Below are positions 10,574-21,671 of a stretch of 64,000 nucleotides of DNA, piece after piece. Every line of letters begins with the position of its first letter. Position 1 is the first letter of the stretch. The position numbers were made by a program, and so were the translations under genes. The notes below the pieces were generated by a model. That model had not been told where the DNA came from and did not search any database. It worked only from the letters and a program-made list of their open reading frames with translations. Source of the stretch: Enoplolaimus lenunculus (Eukaryota > Nematoda > Enoplea > Enoplida > Thoracostomopsidae). The stretch spans positions 372,001-436,000 of the forward strand of contig JASANG010003005.1 of assembly GCA_030248215.1 (NCBI GenBank), written 5' to 3'.

Positions 10574-13500
10574 GCTAGGCGTATGTTTGGAACTTTCGTG
10601 TTTGCTAGAGTTCTGTTATCATTTGACACTGTGGAAACGTAAGTTTTTTATAATTTATATAAGAGTTATTTAAAGTTATTGTAAATGTTAGTTTATGGTA
10701 GCATATGCATGGTTTTCGTGTTTTCTTTAGTCTTCAATCTACGTCTGCTAAGTAGGTGCGTGATATTTGCAACGAAATATGCGCCGAATTATGAAAATGT
10801 TGTCTAATAATCAGAACTTTGTTTGCATCAGAACATGACAGTCACTTTTTTAATATATGCTTAATGTTTAAAATTTGGTTTGCTACATTACCCCTTATAA
10901 ACAGTGTGTTACTGGCGTTTCGCGAGCCCAATCTCGAGCGAGTCTATCTTTTTCAAAGATACCGGTGTGATAATTGATGAGCGGCGAAAGCTTTGTAGAA
11001 AATGCCGGAGGAAAAGCCGAGGCAAAAATTTTTGAATGTTTTGGAAATTTTTGTATATTTTAGCAATTTTGTTGCATTTTTAGACAAGTTTTTGCAAAAA
11101 TTTGTTAATTTTGAACCTTAAAGATAACGCTACTCCATGTTTCGTTATTTCGGATTTTATAATTATAATTAGTAAACCTGGGCGATTTTTTCGCGTGGTG
11201 GGCTGAACATGATGAATTTGTCCGAATGTGGGTAGGCGTTCGCTCCCATCAGCGAAATACCACTGTTATCATTACGTTTTCAGTCGGAAATGAAGAAATC
11301 GGTTGCAGTGGAATTTTTGTAAGTAGTTTGCATTTTGTCTTTATGTTACTAGTAAGAAATAGCACGGATTCATCACGAAGAGAAATCTCGGGACCCGTAG
11401 TTGCTAGCAGAAGGCACCTTTCGATAACTACATTGAACAACAGCTAAAAATCCGAGCAGGTTGAATTAACACATTTTTCAAATTTTTGAAATGGTAATCA
11501 TTTCACATTGCTGGCTGGCGCAAATGGTCGTTTTCCAGCCTGATCTCTAATAATAGTATTTTTTACACAATTTTCAAGTGTCTGTTTCTTAAGACCATTA
11601 AGCCCTATTCACACGTGCAAGTTTTTGCTGACAGAACTTTCAGTTGCAAATTACATGCAGAACTTGCATTTTTTATCAACCAATGAGAAAGCGGCTGCAA
11701 TAAATTCAGTGAACTTGCATGGTTGTTCAAACATGTGAACTAAATTCCCAGCTTTGATTTTTAATGAATTATATTTGCAGCTGCAAGGTTTTTGAACTGG
11801 ATTTTGGACAAAACTTGCAAATGCAAGTTGCAGCTGCAAGTTCTCGCAGTAAAAAATTGCACGTGTGAATAAGGCTTTACCAAAGTATTATGTACGTATG
11901 AAAAAACAATTTTTTAATTCGATCCTTGGATTGTGCGATTTCTTCAAATCAGGCTTTCGAAAGTGTTTTTAGTATCTGTTTTGATACTTCGACTGTTGTG
12001 CCAATATGTGTGTGCATAGTTTACTATTTTGTTTACTTCGTAATAATTATATATAGTTTATTTTTCAGAAACATCGCCAAGTATATTATTCGTACGCTAA
12101 AGTCGTCCTTGAGGTAAATGTCTGATTAATTGCACGTATTCTGTCCATTGGCAACATCTGTAACAGTGCAGCTGTTGTATATGACTGTTTAATAGATGGT
12201 TTTAACCTAAATTTGCTCAGAACGCGTGCGCTATCTTGAACTAACAGCTGGATGTTTTTGCAATTTTTGTTTTGTAATTTTAAAGTAACGCTGTGTTACG
12301 TTAATGTTTACTAAGATTAATTGGAGAACTTTTTATAGTCGTTTTAAAGATTGCTGTTTTTTGGCTCTGAGTAAAACATGATTGCCAAATACTGATACGA
12401 ATCTAATGTGTATATAAGTTGGTTTTAGATGTTTAAGATTTAAGGAATTTGCTGCATTTGCGTAGCATATAACAGTGTCTGCTAGACATTAATCTGTATG
12501 ATTTGAAAAAAATTTATGCATATATAGAATTTGTTTGTATTATTTTAGCTTTTCTCATTCCTTGTGCCAACGTGGGTATTTCTTTGGGTGTTCAGTGCAA
12601 CTGAGTCTTCTCATGAACGTTTAGTTGAAAGTGTAAGTTCAAGACAGTGTTGTTATGAGTAGATTCAGTTTAAGCGTAAATGTAAATCTATTCGTCAACC
12701 TAAGGGAAAGTCATGCATTTTGTTCGGGTCTCGGTCATTCCCGAGATTACGTCAAGTGGATGTTTTAGCTTTTTGACTTAATTGTTTACCATGCTTTAAT
12801 GCTGTATCAGACAGTGTCGAGCAACAGATATATGCATACGGAATAGGTAGAAATTTATTAGTTTAACAGTTGTTTTCGTGTTCCCAGTGCTATGCCATTT
12901 GTTTAGTATTCATATGTTGTTGCTGCAATAGCCTGTGTGCTTTAGTGGGTTGCAAATCATTCGGCATACTTTGCGGCTTAGTCGTTATTTAGAAAACTAC
13001 CAATAAATTTAAGTCCTAATAATATAAATATTGTGTGTATTTGTTTATTATATTGGATTAAATTTTCACTTCAGGTTGATTCGGATAACCCTGCAATGCA
13101 AAATCCTGCTATATATGTGCCACCATTGTTCATTGAACGCTGGAGATTTCAACGACAGCACAGTGCCGCGTATACACCAGCGGAGTACACCGTACCAAAT
13201 CCGGGACACAATGTGTCTGTACCGGGTCCTTTGTCATCGTATAACAGGTTTATATTAATTTTTTAACTTCGACCGTGTGAAAATGTATGCGATATCTGCG
13301 ATGTTGAAAGAGGCTATAAATTTGTGCGATATTTGGTTTGCAGTATTTTAATTGATTTTTGTCTGTTTTGGCTTTAAGGATTTTGGTCCGCTTTGTATTA
13401 AAATTGTGGCATGCCGCAGAAGGCTGCTTGTAACGGTTTACGCTTTTTGTTGTACTTGTGTGGAACTGTTAGATGCAGTTTTGTTTTTAGCAAGCAAACT

Positions 13501-14535
13501 TAGGAATAGTCATGGTATGTTTTCTGATAAGCTAAACTGTTCTTGCGCCTTGCGTTGTGGCAAATTTATTCTTCATACCTCATCGTTACTTTACAGTTAT
13601 TTGTGCAGTTTAATATGACTAAATGTTATCGTTTGTAATTTGATGCTGTTAGACGCCCGTTGTTGAAATACATGTTGAAGTGGTTAATTATTACACTTCT
13701 TGATTTTTAGACAACAACGCATTTATATTCGTCGCAATCTTCGTAATGCTGTTAACCTAGGCAATCCTATACGATCTCATATGAGACAGATGCTTGCGGT
13801 ACGCCGACACACACGACTTAGGTGAGTTGTCGTGACGCGATATTTAATATGCGAGAGGGTATAAAATCGTTTGTAGGACTCCAAAATGCGGTAGGTGATT
13901 CTATATCCTGTAAAAGTGTCTTATTCTCTTCTAAAGAAGTTTTGGGAAGAGATATGTCCTTTATCTTTCCATTGTATGTTAAGCTGATATTTGTTGTTCA
14001 TAGTCGTCTGCTTATAATACGCCCTTGTTTGTTGTACAGCAAGCGTAATCATACGTGCTTGTATTTGTTTAGATTACAAGCGTTAGTATGTTGCAAATAA
14101 AGATAATGTGATCTTCATTTCTTCTGCAGTTACAATGTGCCATTGTGTTAATTTTTCGACATCTGCAGTTGCTCATAAAATATAGAATTTTGCGAAAATA
14201 TTAATTGGATATGAATTGTTTTTAGATCTGTTGATACAGTCTCTGGCCGTTTAAACTATGCAGTTGTTGGCCAACCGAGTCCAAGCGCAATGCGACGCGT
14301 TCAAACTATTGCTGCAATAAACAGCAACATGTTGCCATCAGCTGCAATTAGACAGCATCGTAACGGCGGTGCTGGTCGTAGACGAAATTCTCCTGTTGCT
14401 TTGCTTGCTCCAATCCCAGAGGAAGCTGGATCGGCCGGAAATAGTCCACCACAGTCGGAAAGCCAGCATTCAAGTGGTGGATCGGATTATGGACCGGCCG
14501 CAGGGAGTAGAATTAAAGCTGAAAGTGTGGAATGA
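10574..14535 (+). CDS. Unrecognised gene with membrane segments and a basic Ser/Gly-rich tail; seven 3' exons
   Basis: Exons 10574-10638, 11284-11318, 12069-12113, 12549-12632, 13075-13247, 13711-13821 and 14226-14535 (TGA 14533-14535) share one frame with consistent phases and give about 273 aa without the N-terminus. Exon 1 here encodes a hydrophobic run (LGVCLELSCLLEFCYHLTLW), exon 4 a second (LFSFLVPTWVFLWVFSA). Between them is KHRQVYYSYAKVVLE. After exon 4 the chain is soluble: YVPPLFIERWRFQRQHSAAY, an Arg-rich stretch (RIYIRRNLRNAVNLGNPIRS), then a low-complexity end with GGAGRRRNSPV and SSGGSDYGPAAGSRIKAESVE. I do not recognise a family; the two small exons (35 and 45 nt) are less certain than the last four. 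The start is unresolved (see 9044). The last exon has a decayed partial duplicate just downstream (14648-14737). An AATAAA lies near 14603. Confidence 0.6.
11601..11880. mobile_element. MITE, family J, ends TAAGCCCTATTCACACGTGC
   Basis: Ends AGCCCTATTCACACGTGCAA and TTGCACGTGTGAATAAGGCT are inverted repeats; the interior is a long imperfect fold-back rich in GCAGCTGCAA. Same family at 24158-24427. It sits in an intron of the 10574-14535 gene. Confidence 0.8.
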
Positions 14536-14647
14536 ACTTTGACGTGAGAAACTTGAACGAAAAGTGATCATGCAGCGGTGTAAGGTAATGGTTTCAGAGG
14601 AAGCAATAAATCGCTATACTTCATGTGCTGATTGTTTTTGGCTTAAG

Positions 14648-14737
14648 GAAATAGTCCGCCACAGCCGGGAAGTCAGCTTTCAAGTGGCTGTTCATATTAA
14701 ACACCAGTCCCAGGAACCAGAGTTGAAGCAGAAAGGA
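14648..14737 (+). pseudogene. Decayed duplicate of the last coding exon
   Basis: GGAAATAGTCCGCCACAGCC through GTTGAAGCAGAAAG matches the coding exon at about 14440-14526 (GGAAATAGTCCACCACAGTC ... ATTAAAGCTGAAAG) with many substitutions. It lies about 110 bp after the stop codon, in what should be 3' UTR. A partial tandem duplication of the exon end is the simplest reading. Confidence 0.7.
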
Positions 14738-14899
14738 TTGGGTCATTATTTTAGGTGACAAACTTTGGGTAAATATTTTAGGTGACAAACTTAAATGGGG
14801 GTGAGTGAGCTGCAATGGAACGCTTTATAGTATTCAGCGATAGTGGCTGTAATTTTTGGGGCTTGTTTTCGACTTAACGATTGGATATGCAGATGTAAT

Positions 14900-15335
14900 A
14901 TGGAAGACACTTTGAATATAGTCAAGTTGACGTCTATGGCAGAAGCAATGGTGAAACACGTTGTTCAGTTCAATTCTACGTACTACGGAAGAATGGCATT
15001 TATGTTGTAGATGACAGGTTCGAAAATGTGTTTGTTAACGTATCCGTTACGTCCAAACGAATGGACTTGTGGTTTCGCAGCGCTGAAAATAGTACATAAC
15101 GCACTGTGCCGGATAATTTTGATATATCGACAACATCATAATATGATAAAACCATTTACGTGGAAGACAAAAGAAGTTAAAAATTTTGCTCTGGTGTATA
15201 ATCGGGCAGTGGATTCAACGTGTTTCTATTAGCCCAGAAATCGACAAAAAATTTCTCCAACGTTTTCTTCAGGAAATGGACTTACGATGGTCGTAGAAGA
15301 ACCCGTGTGTTGAAAGAAGCATAATTTGAACAAAC
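14900..15335 (+). pseudogene. Coding-like stretch, no intact frame, unknown origin
   Basis: Short open stretches in changing frames have ordinary protein composition: MEDTLNIVKLTSMAEAMVKH (from 14900), a DDRFENVFVNVSVTS run near 15010, and QWIQRVSISPEIDKKFLQRF near 15207. They are broken by stops between and no family is recognised. Could be a decayed host gene or chance. Confidence 0.25.
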
Positions 15336-16987
15336 AGTGCAGTTCCGGTGGATAGATTTTGGGCTTAACAAGTGAGTGGTTTATTTGTAAATATTTTTGT
15401 AAATTTTGCATATTATGTGTTTTTATTTTTGTGACATTGTATATATATACGTTATGTTATGGTAGCGTGCATGTGTTTTGCATGTACCTTGTACTTTTAG
15501 AGGCATACAATAGTGATTTTGCGAGGCATTCGTATTTAGTATAGTTTTGATGGTTAGTTACATTGCCTAACGAAGTGCAGCAGACAGACAAAAATTCATT
15601 ATTGATATCAGTGTTAAATGTAAATATTTTTCTTTTTTGGCAGAATTTTTATCGTTTTGGCAATTTAAGTGTTTGTCGTTTCGTATGTTAAACTAAAAAA
15701 CGTACAAAAAGTTTGTAAATTTCTCTTGAGTTATAAATGTTATGTGAAACTATTATTGGCATTCGATGAATTTCCAAACCACGTAAAGGATTATCAGTTT
15801 TTTATAATATGTATTTAATATGATTTTTGGGTATCAGTTTTTGTTAACAAACCGTCACAGTTTTATTAATATTTTGGGTTTGAATAATTGTCTATGTCTA
15901 TTTTGGTCACAGCCTGTGTTCGTCAAACCTTGTGGTGGGTTTTAAGTGTTCGATTCGTTAACAGTGTTCAACTGTGGACTGTAAAATGATTTATATTCGG
16001 ATTTGGCTCGAAATTCGGCCAGCAATCAAGTTTTAATTTTGACATCCGTATAATAACTAACCGCAAACTTGGCGATTTTTAAGCAGACAATATTGGTGCA
16101 ATAATTACATTTTTATTAATTTCATTACCTAACAAAGTGTTACTGCGTCTTGAGTGAAAAATTTAAAAAATTTCAGCTAAATCGTTCCGTTAGGTCGTGT
16201 TTAGATGGTTGTTCGCTCAATTTTTGATTTGCATATGCATTATGCACGTAAATTTTATGTTGGTTATAATGCACCAATGTGGTATCGCAATATATTATCA
16301 AAACAAAGTTTCTTAAAATGTAAATAAAGGCGTCTCTACAATACATAGGAAAGTAAACAAAAACACTAAGCATGGTTAATGATGGAATAGTTTAGGAATG
16401 CACGGGTAAAGGTTAGTTTCAAAGTGTTGTTAGAATATACAGAATTCGTGGACGTAGATGTTGAATAGTAGTGATATATTGAACAACCTGTTTCGAATCC
16501 GATTGGCGGAGCGTCTTACAGAATGCGTACAAATAGCCTGAGTTTAATGGCAAATTTTTTCTATCTGGCACTAAATGTGTTTTGCAAAAAATTTCACTTG
16601 TTTATATTAATTTTACTATGGTTCGGTAGTTGTAGATATGCTAAAGTTTCGACTGTTATCTGTACATTATTGTTTTGCTTGTGTTTACTTGTGATTTAAT
16701 TCTATAACGATTCTTGACCTTGTTTGCTGTGATTGTGTTGTGTTCGATAACAAAAATGCATAAATATTCATTATATGGCGTTTTAGTAGTTTGCTCTTTA
16801 TCTGCAGTTTTCTCGTAAACTCAGCGTTTGTCAATTTTGGACACTTTGTTGTTGACCCTCAATAGAAATGTGTTTTTTTTCTATTTTTTGCAGTTAGTGA
16901 ACGTGGTCTTTGCATTGAAAAGCGCAATGTAAAAGCGCCAGTGCTATACGTACTACTGTGTATTTTTGAAAAACAGCCGGACTGATA
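15336..16987. other. Intergenic, no feature recognised
   Basis: AT-rich sequence with only short random ORFs on both strands and no inverted-repeat ends or similarity to the other repeats noticed. Confidence 0.6.
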
Positions 16988-17200
16988 CAGTGCAAAAAAT
17001 GATGAGTCAAATTGACTCTCTCCGAAATAGGCTTTTCGGGACTACACAAACTGAGTCAAAATTCGACTCCGCCAGAATCAAATTCGATTCACTCGAGTCG
17101 AGCGTTTGACTCTAGCGGAGTCGAATTTGACTCAGTTTTGTAGTCTCGAAAAACCTATTTCGTAGTGACGCAATTTGACTCACCATTTTGTTGCAGTGTA
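16988..17200. mobile_element. Fold-back MITE, family B (Tc1/mariner-like CAGTG ends)
   Basis: Begins CAGTGCAAAAAATGATGAGT and ends ACTCACCATTTTGTTGCAGTG, with arms of about 100 bp that are almost perfect inverses (TTGACTCTCTCCGAAATAGG ... CCTATTTCGTAGTGACGCAA). Could form a long hairpin. CAGTG tips with TA flanks are typical of Tc1/mariner-derived MITEs; that assignment is inference. Confidence 0.85.
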
Positions 17201-17499
17201 CGTACAATTAAAAAATTGGGAACGTACCGAACTATAATTGAAAAGGTGTTAACTTCATCAGTTCAGATTCGCTAGGTCACTAAGTTGGGATGGTCGTTAA
17301 TCCGATTGTGTAAATTTTCACTATCCGTTTTCTTTGCAATGCTACAGGATACTATTGAAATATTGCCGGCGGGTGTTTCACGTTGGACAGTTGTTTTTTT
17401 CTTTATTTTAGTCCGTTTCGTTTGAGCTTGTTCACTAGTGCATAACCAAAATCCGTTATTTTGTTATGTGTATAAAGTGTTCTGTTTGATAGTTACTTT

Positions 17500-17711
17500 G
17501 GCCCATGTAGAGAACAGGGCCGGATCGTTTTCTGGAGGAGCTATAATAGAGTCAGTTTAAGCTTTAGACTAATTTTTTTTTTGCTTAGGCTTAGGAATGA
17601 GCTCATCCATACGCTTAGGCTTAAGCTTAGGAATGAGCTCATCCATACGCTTAGGCTTAAGCTTAGGAATATGCTTATACTGCTGTTCCAGCCCTGTTCT
17701 ATACATGGGCC
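17500..17711. mobile_element. TTAGGC-core MITE, type A1, exact 8-bp target duplication
   Basis: Ends GGCCCATGTAGAGAACAGGG and CCCTGTTCTATACATGGGCC. Core of (TTAGGC)n with two GAATGAGCTCATCCATACGC spacers. Flanked by GTTACTTT on both sides (17492-17499 and 17712-17719). Confidence 0.92.
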
Positions 17712-17929
17712 GTTACTTTTATATGTACATATTTTACTGTTGTTTTGCTAAATGCATATAATTGCATATTGTTAAAGCGTATTGGGAATTGTTGTGTGGA
17801 GTTTTGGGGTTATATGAAAACTGAACCAAGTTTCGCTTGATCCCTATGCGTAGATATATTTTTGTGTCGCAATCTGGTTTTGTGATATTTATAGGTTTTT
17901 AAATATGCTTGGCTCTTTTATGCCGCAAA

Positions 17930-18700
17930 CTACAAAATAAATTGTCTTGACATTTCATGACTCCTTCCTTTCTTAAATTTTCAAAACATAAATGTCTTTG
18001 TATTTCAGACATTAATAACCTTAGACAGCTCAGAAATTTGTGTCTGAAATGGTTAAAACATATATGGCTTATATTCAAGAAATTACTGTTTACTTACCAA
18101 TTTTTTATAAGAAACAAATTTCTTTCTTTCAAGAAATAGTTTCCTTATTCAAGAATTTATTTTCTGATTGTATTAGGTATGTATGTAAAAAAGTTGCTCC
18201 GTTTATATTCTTAAGGCAGTATATAAATAATCGAATTTCAAAGATATGTCGGACTGAGCTCAGGCTCCGCCTAACCTAAGTTTACGTCTTGGATGTATCT
18301 TAATAGGTTGTAAAATTAGAGAATTTGGTTGAGGTTAACTTCCTATTTTGAAAGCAATTTCTGTGACAAATTTTACTTTTAAGACATATGTCTGCATATC
18401 TTTAATTTCAGAGACATATTTGTGTTATCTTTAATACATATTTGTCTTGTATTTCAGACACTCTAAAGATTAAGACATTTAAGTGTTAAAAATTCAGACG
18501 CAGATTTCTGAAATTTTTTAGAAACTATAATTGTTTCGAATTTAAGAAATTATTTCTTGAATTTAAACACACTCTTATGATTAAGACATTTAAGTGTTAA
18601 AAATTTCAGACACAGATTTCTGAAAATTTTTAGATACTATAATTGTCTCGAATTTAAGAAATTATTTCTTGAATATCAGAAAATGTGTTTTGTGGGTAGT
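17930..18700. mobile_element. Inverted-repeat element, family L (TTGTCTTGAATTTAAG type), compound
   Basis: Many copies of short motifs such as TTTCTTGAATTTAAG, TCAGACACA and TTAAGACATTTAAGTG, including an internal direct repeat (18465-18560 and 18580-18670). Ends near CAAAATAAATTGTCTTGACA and CAGAAAATGTGTTTTGTGGG. Related copies at 41061 and 52326. Confidence 0.55.
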
Positions 18701-19316
18701 TGAGTTGTCATTGCAGCACGTTAAAGTATAATGATTTTAATGGTGAATATCAGCGTGCGGAATCCGCAACAAACTACTCCGTTTACTGGAACCATCATGT
18801 AATTTATATGAACTTTGGGCGTAATGTGTATTAATAAACAACGTTTCGAGTCACTTATCTCTATTGAGCTAATAATGTTGCCGGAATATAAGGCTAGTTT
18901 ATAGCACAAAAAGCTATGAAATAAGTCTATTTTTAGTATCTTGTAAAGGCTGAATTTGCTGATCCGCAGGTGTAAGGCAGATGTTGCAGATTCGAGCAGA
19001 TCTATGAAGAAAACTGATGGAATTGAGGAAAAACTGGACGTAGTTTTAGTATTAAATAATTTTGCAACTACTCTCCTGCCTACGCGCGTTGCCATCCTTC
19101 GGTCCAGGATTGCACCCAGCCTTAGAGCAAAATATCGATAATTTAAGCATCGTATCTGTGTGGTTTGGGTTGCGTAAGAAGGTGTTAATTTTCGCCAATT
19201 ACTTTGATTTATAAAAATGACTCACACTGGTGAATTGCAAACCTTAGGATATATGTATCTTTTATTAAGAAAGGTAGACATTTTTAATAGATGTTCAGAA
19301 GTAATTTTGTAGCTTG

Positions 19317-19486
19317 GGCCAATGTAAACAACAGGGTCGGAACAGTACTATAAGCTTATTCCTAAGCCTAAGCGCAATAATGAGCATATTCCGTAGCCTA
19401 AGCCAAGCAAAAAATTACTCTAAAACTTAAGATTATTCTATTCAAGTCCCAGAGAAAAACGTTCCGCCCCTGATCTTATATGGGCC
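19317..19486. mobile_element. TTAGGC-core MITE, type A1
   Basis: Ends GGCCAATGTAAACAACAGGG and CCCCTGATCTTATATGGGCC, core of (GCCTAA)n. Flanks GTAGCTTG and GTAACTTG are an 8-bp duplication with one mismatch. Confidence 0.85.
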
Positions 19487-19889
19487 GTAACTTGTAACAA
19501 ATATGGCACTGCTACCGGGACAATAATAATTGTTATTTCTTTTGGATGCGGACGTGTTATTTGTCATTATACAAGGATTCAATGAATTTTATTATAGAAG
19601 AATGGGAAAGAATTTGTTTAAGATCAGTTAAGCTGTGATATATTAAAGGCACTGAACGTGAACATGATTTGACTTTAGCAAATAACAGTGTTTATCTTTT
19701 GGAAGGTACCATATCAAAACTGAAGTGACAGGAAACACATATCCGGTTGTATATTTTTTTCGACACTGACTGCATGTTTTTAACGTCTGTAAAAATTGCC
19801 GTGCGCAATGCGACGATTTTAAACATATAATATGAAACGCCTAACAAAATTAAAGTAAAAACAAGTAATTTGCCTTAAAGTAAAATTTA

Positions 19890-20071
19890 TGGACCATGCG
19901 GTCATGTAAAGAACACCTGCGAAACAGAATTTTATAAGAATTTCCTAAGCCTAAGAGTAAGAATGAGTTTATTCCTAAGCCTATTAAGCCAAGCAAAAAA
20001 TTACTCCAAAATTTAAGCTCACTATATTCTAAGTCCCACAGAAAAACGTTCCACCCCAGATCTTTACATGG
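19890..20071. mobile_element. TTAGGC-core MITE, type A1, diverged left tip
   Basis: Right end CACCCCAGATCTTTACATGGGCC (last 20: CCCCAGATCTTTACATGGGCC less one) with (CCTAAG)n core and the shared GTCCCACAGAAAAACGTTCC box. Left tip near GGACCATGCGGTCATGTAAA is worn. Confidence 0.65.
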
Positions 20072-20119
20072 GCCGACACCGCGAGTCAACTCACTGTGGG
20101 TATACGCGGTGTAGCTGTT

Positions 20120-20290
20120 TAAGTGCATAGTGTAATGTTAGACACATGCACGCACGTACTCATACAGCACCAGGGAAAAGTATGATATCGGCCGCGTGGT
20201 GTAATAGATAACGTGCTTGACTCGCGAGGGAAACGTCCGAGGTTCCAGATACAAAGGGGTCTTCCCGGCCGTGCAGTTCTGACATTCACA
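20120..20290 (+). repeat. tRNA-derived SINE-like repeat (family S1)
   Basis: GGCCGCGTGGTGTAATAGAT (A-box like), TTGACTCGCGAGGG and CGTCCGAGGTTCCAGAT (worn B box), followed by a shared tail GTCTTCCCGGCCGTGCAGTT. Matches 31140-31352. Both copies follow a family A element. Confidence 0.65.
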
Positions 20291-21167
20291 GTATTAAGCT
20301 CGAGCGAACGAACTAGTAATAGAACGCGTTGAGTAGAAAATAGCGTTTTACACTACAGAAGCTATATTTTGCTAGAAACCACTAGGTAACTTTCGCTTTT
20401 CCACATTTTAAAGTAAAGACTTAGGATTTGGAAAAGGCCAGTTAGAGATTTAGGTTAATAACGATCCCACTTAAATCCTGGCTACGAGATTTCTTACTCT
20501 TTTTAAACTCTAAGACAAAAGTTACGCCAACAAAGACCCTACACTGAAGTTTTGTACTAGAGTTAAAGGCAATAGTATGTAGGTTTTCGCTCGTTTCACA
20601 TGCGATATTTTCTTCAAATCATGTTTACGTAACGAACAATTTGGTTTGGCCCAGCTGTCCGGCCAGCTAAAAATTGACGGGACCTAAACGAAAACTCTGA
20701 AATTGGTCTCGGAGCCGACTAGGAAAGCGTGAGCAATCTCATATATCATGCCAAAAATTTAGATATGGGTCACAGTTAAAGGGTTCTAATGTCACTTTTG
20801 GTAGAAACCTAAGGCACGAACATGGCAAGATGCGGCTCCCCAATCCAAATTTCTCTGTATGCCACTGAATTCGGGCTATCATTGCTATGTTTCCGGTCCG
20901 TGCACCAATAGATCGTATTCAGCCAAACAAGAAGAAAATGCTAAACTATAAACGCAATTTTAGCCGTTACAATTTCGTTCGCTGTTCGTTTGCAGTTTTC
21001 TCGTTAACTTTCATCTCGTTTACTTTGCGTATACGAAGTTTTATTGAATTAAAATCTTATCGAAATTACATGTAGCAAAACAATTTGACTTCATGAAGCG
21101 TTCATTTATAGATATTTGCTTTTGTGATTGCTTATGCATATTATTAAAGCTGGAACACCCCAGATAC
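20291..21167. other. Intergenic, no feature recognised
   Basis: AT-rich, only short ORFs without family signal. Confidence 0.5.
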
Positions 21168-21427
21168 CAGGGTACAACCGGACGTCTGCCTCCGGCTTCG
21201 GTAGAAAATCGGACTCCGGCTCCTGTAGAATTTTTGCCAAAGGTTCCGGCAATTTCGGCAGTAATATTTTGCATGTCACAATTTTCAGGAAAGAATTACC
21301 GAAGCACATATTGACTAAAACTAACTAATTAACCATCATTTTTGCTACCTAATTTCGCCTGACCTCCGGCTCCGGCAAGTTTCGTTGACCTCCGGCTGCG
21401 GTATTTTTCACCTTCGGTTGCACCCTG
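21168..21427. mobile_element. Inverted-repeat element, family H (CAGGGTGCAACCGGAGGT ends)
   Basis: Ends CAGGGTACAACCGGACGTCT and TTCGGTTGCACCCTG are inverted. The interior has multiple CTCCGGC motifs. Further copies at 33520-33777 and 54292-54647. The CAGGGTG-type tip recalls hAT elements, an inference. Confidence 0.7.
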
Positions 21428-21492
21428 CCACATACGTATTTTGAGCAGCGTTCCATAAGATTATTATTTACCCTATTTATGCGAATTAAGGC

Positions 21493-21671
21493 GGCCCATG
21501 TATAAAACATGCCGGAACGTTTTTACGGCGGGACTGTAATAGAAGAGTAAGCTTAAGTTTTAGACTATTTTTTGCTTAGGCTTAGGTATAAGTTCATTCT
21601 TACGGTTAGGCTTGGACTAGGGCTTAGGAATGTGCTTATGTTACTGTTCGGCCCTGTTCTATACATTGGGC
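21493..21671. mobile_element. TTAGGC-core MITE, type A1
   Basis: Ends GGCCCATGTATAAAACATGC and CCTGTTCTATACATTGGGC; (TTAGGC)n core. Flanks ATTAAGGC and ATAAAGGC are an 8-bp duplication with one mismatch. Confidence 0.85.

Noticed and set aside
18721-19095. Minus-strand frame of 124 codons
   Set aside because: No recognisable domain and no splice-linked neighbours; overlaps a plus-strand frame of similar quality.
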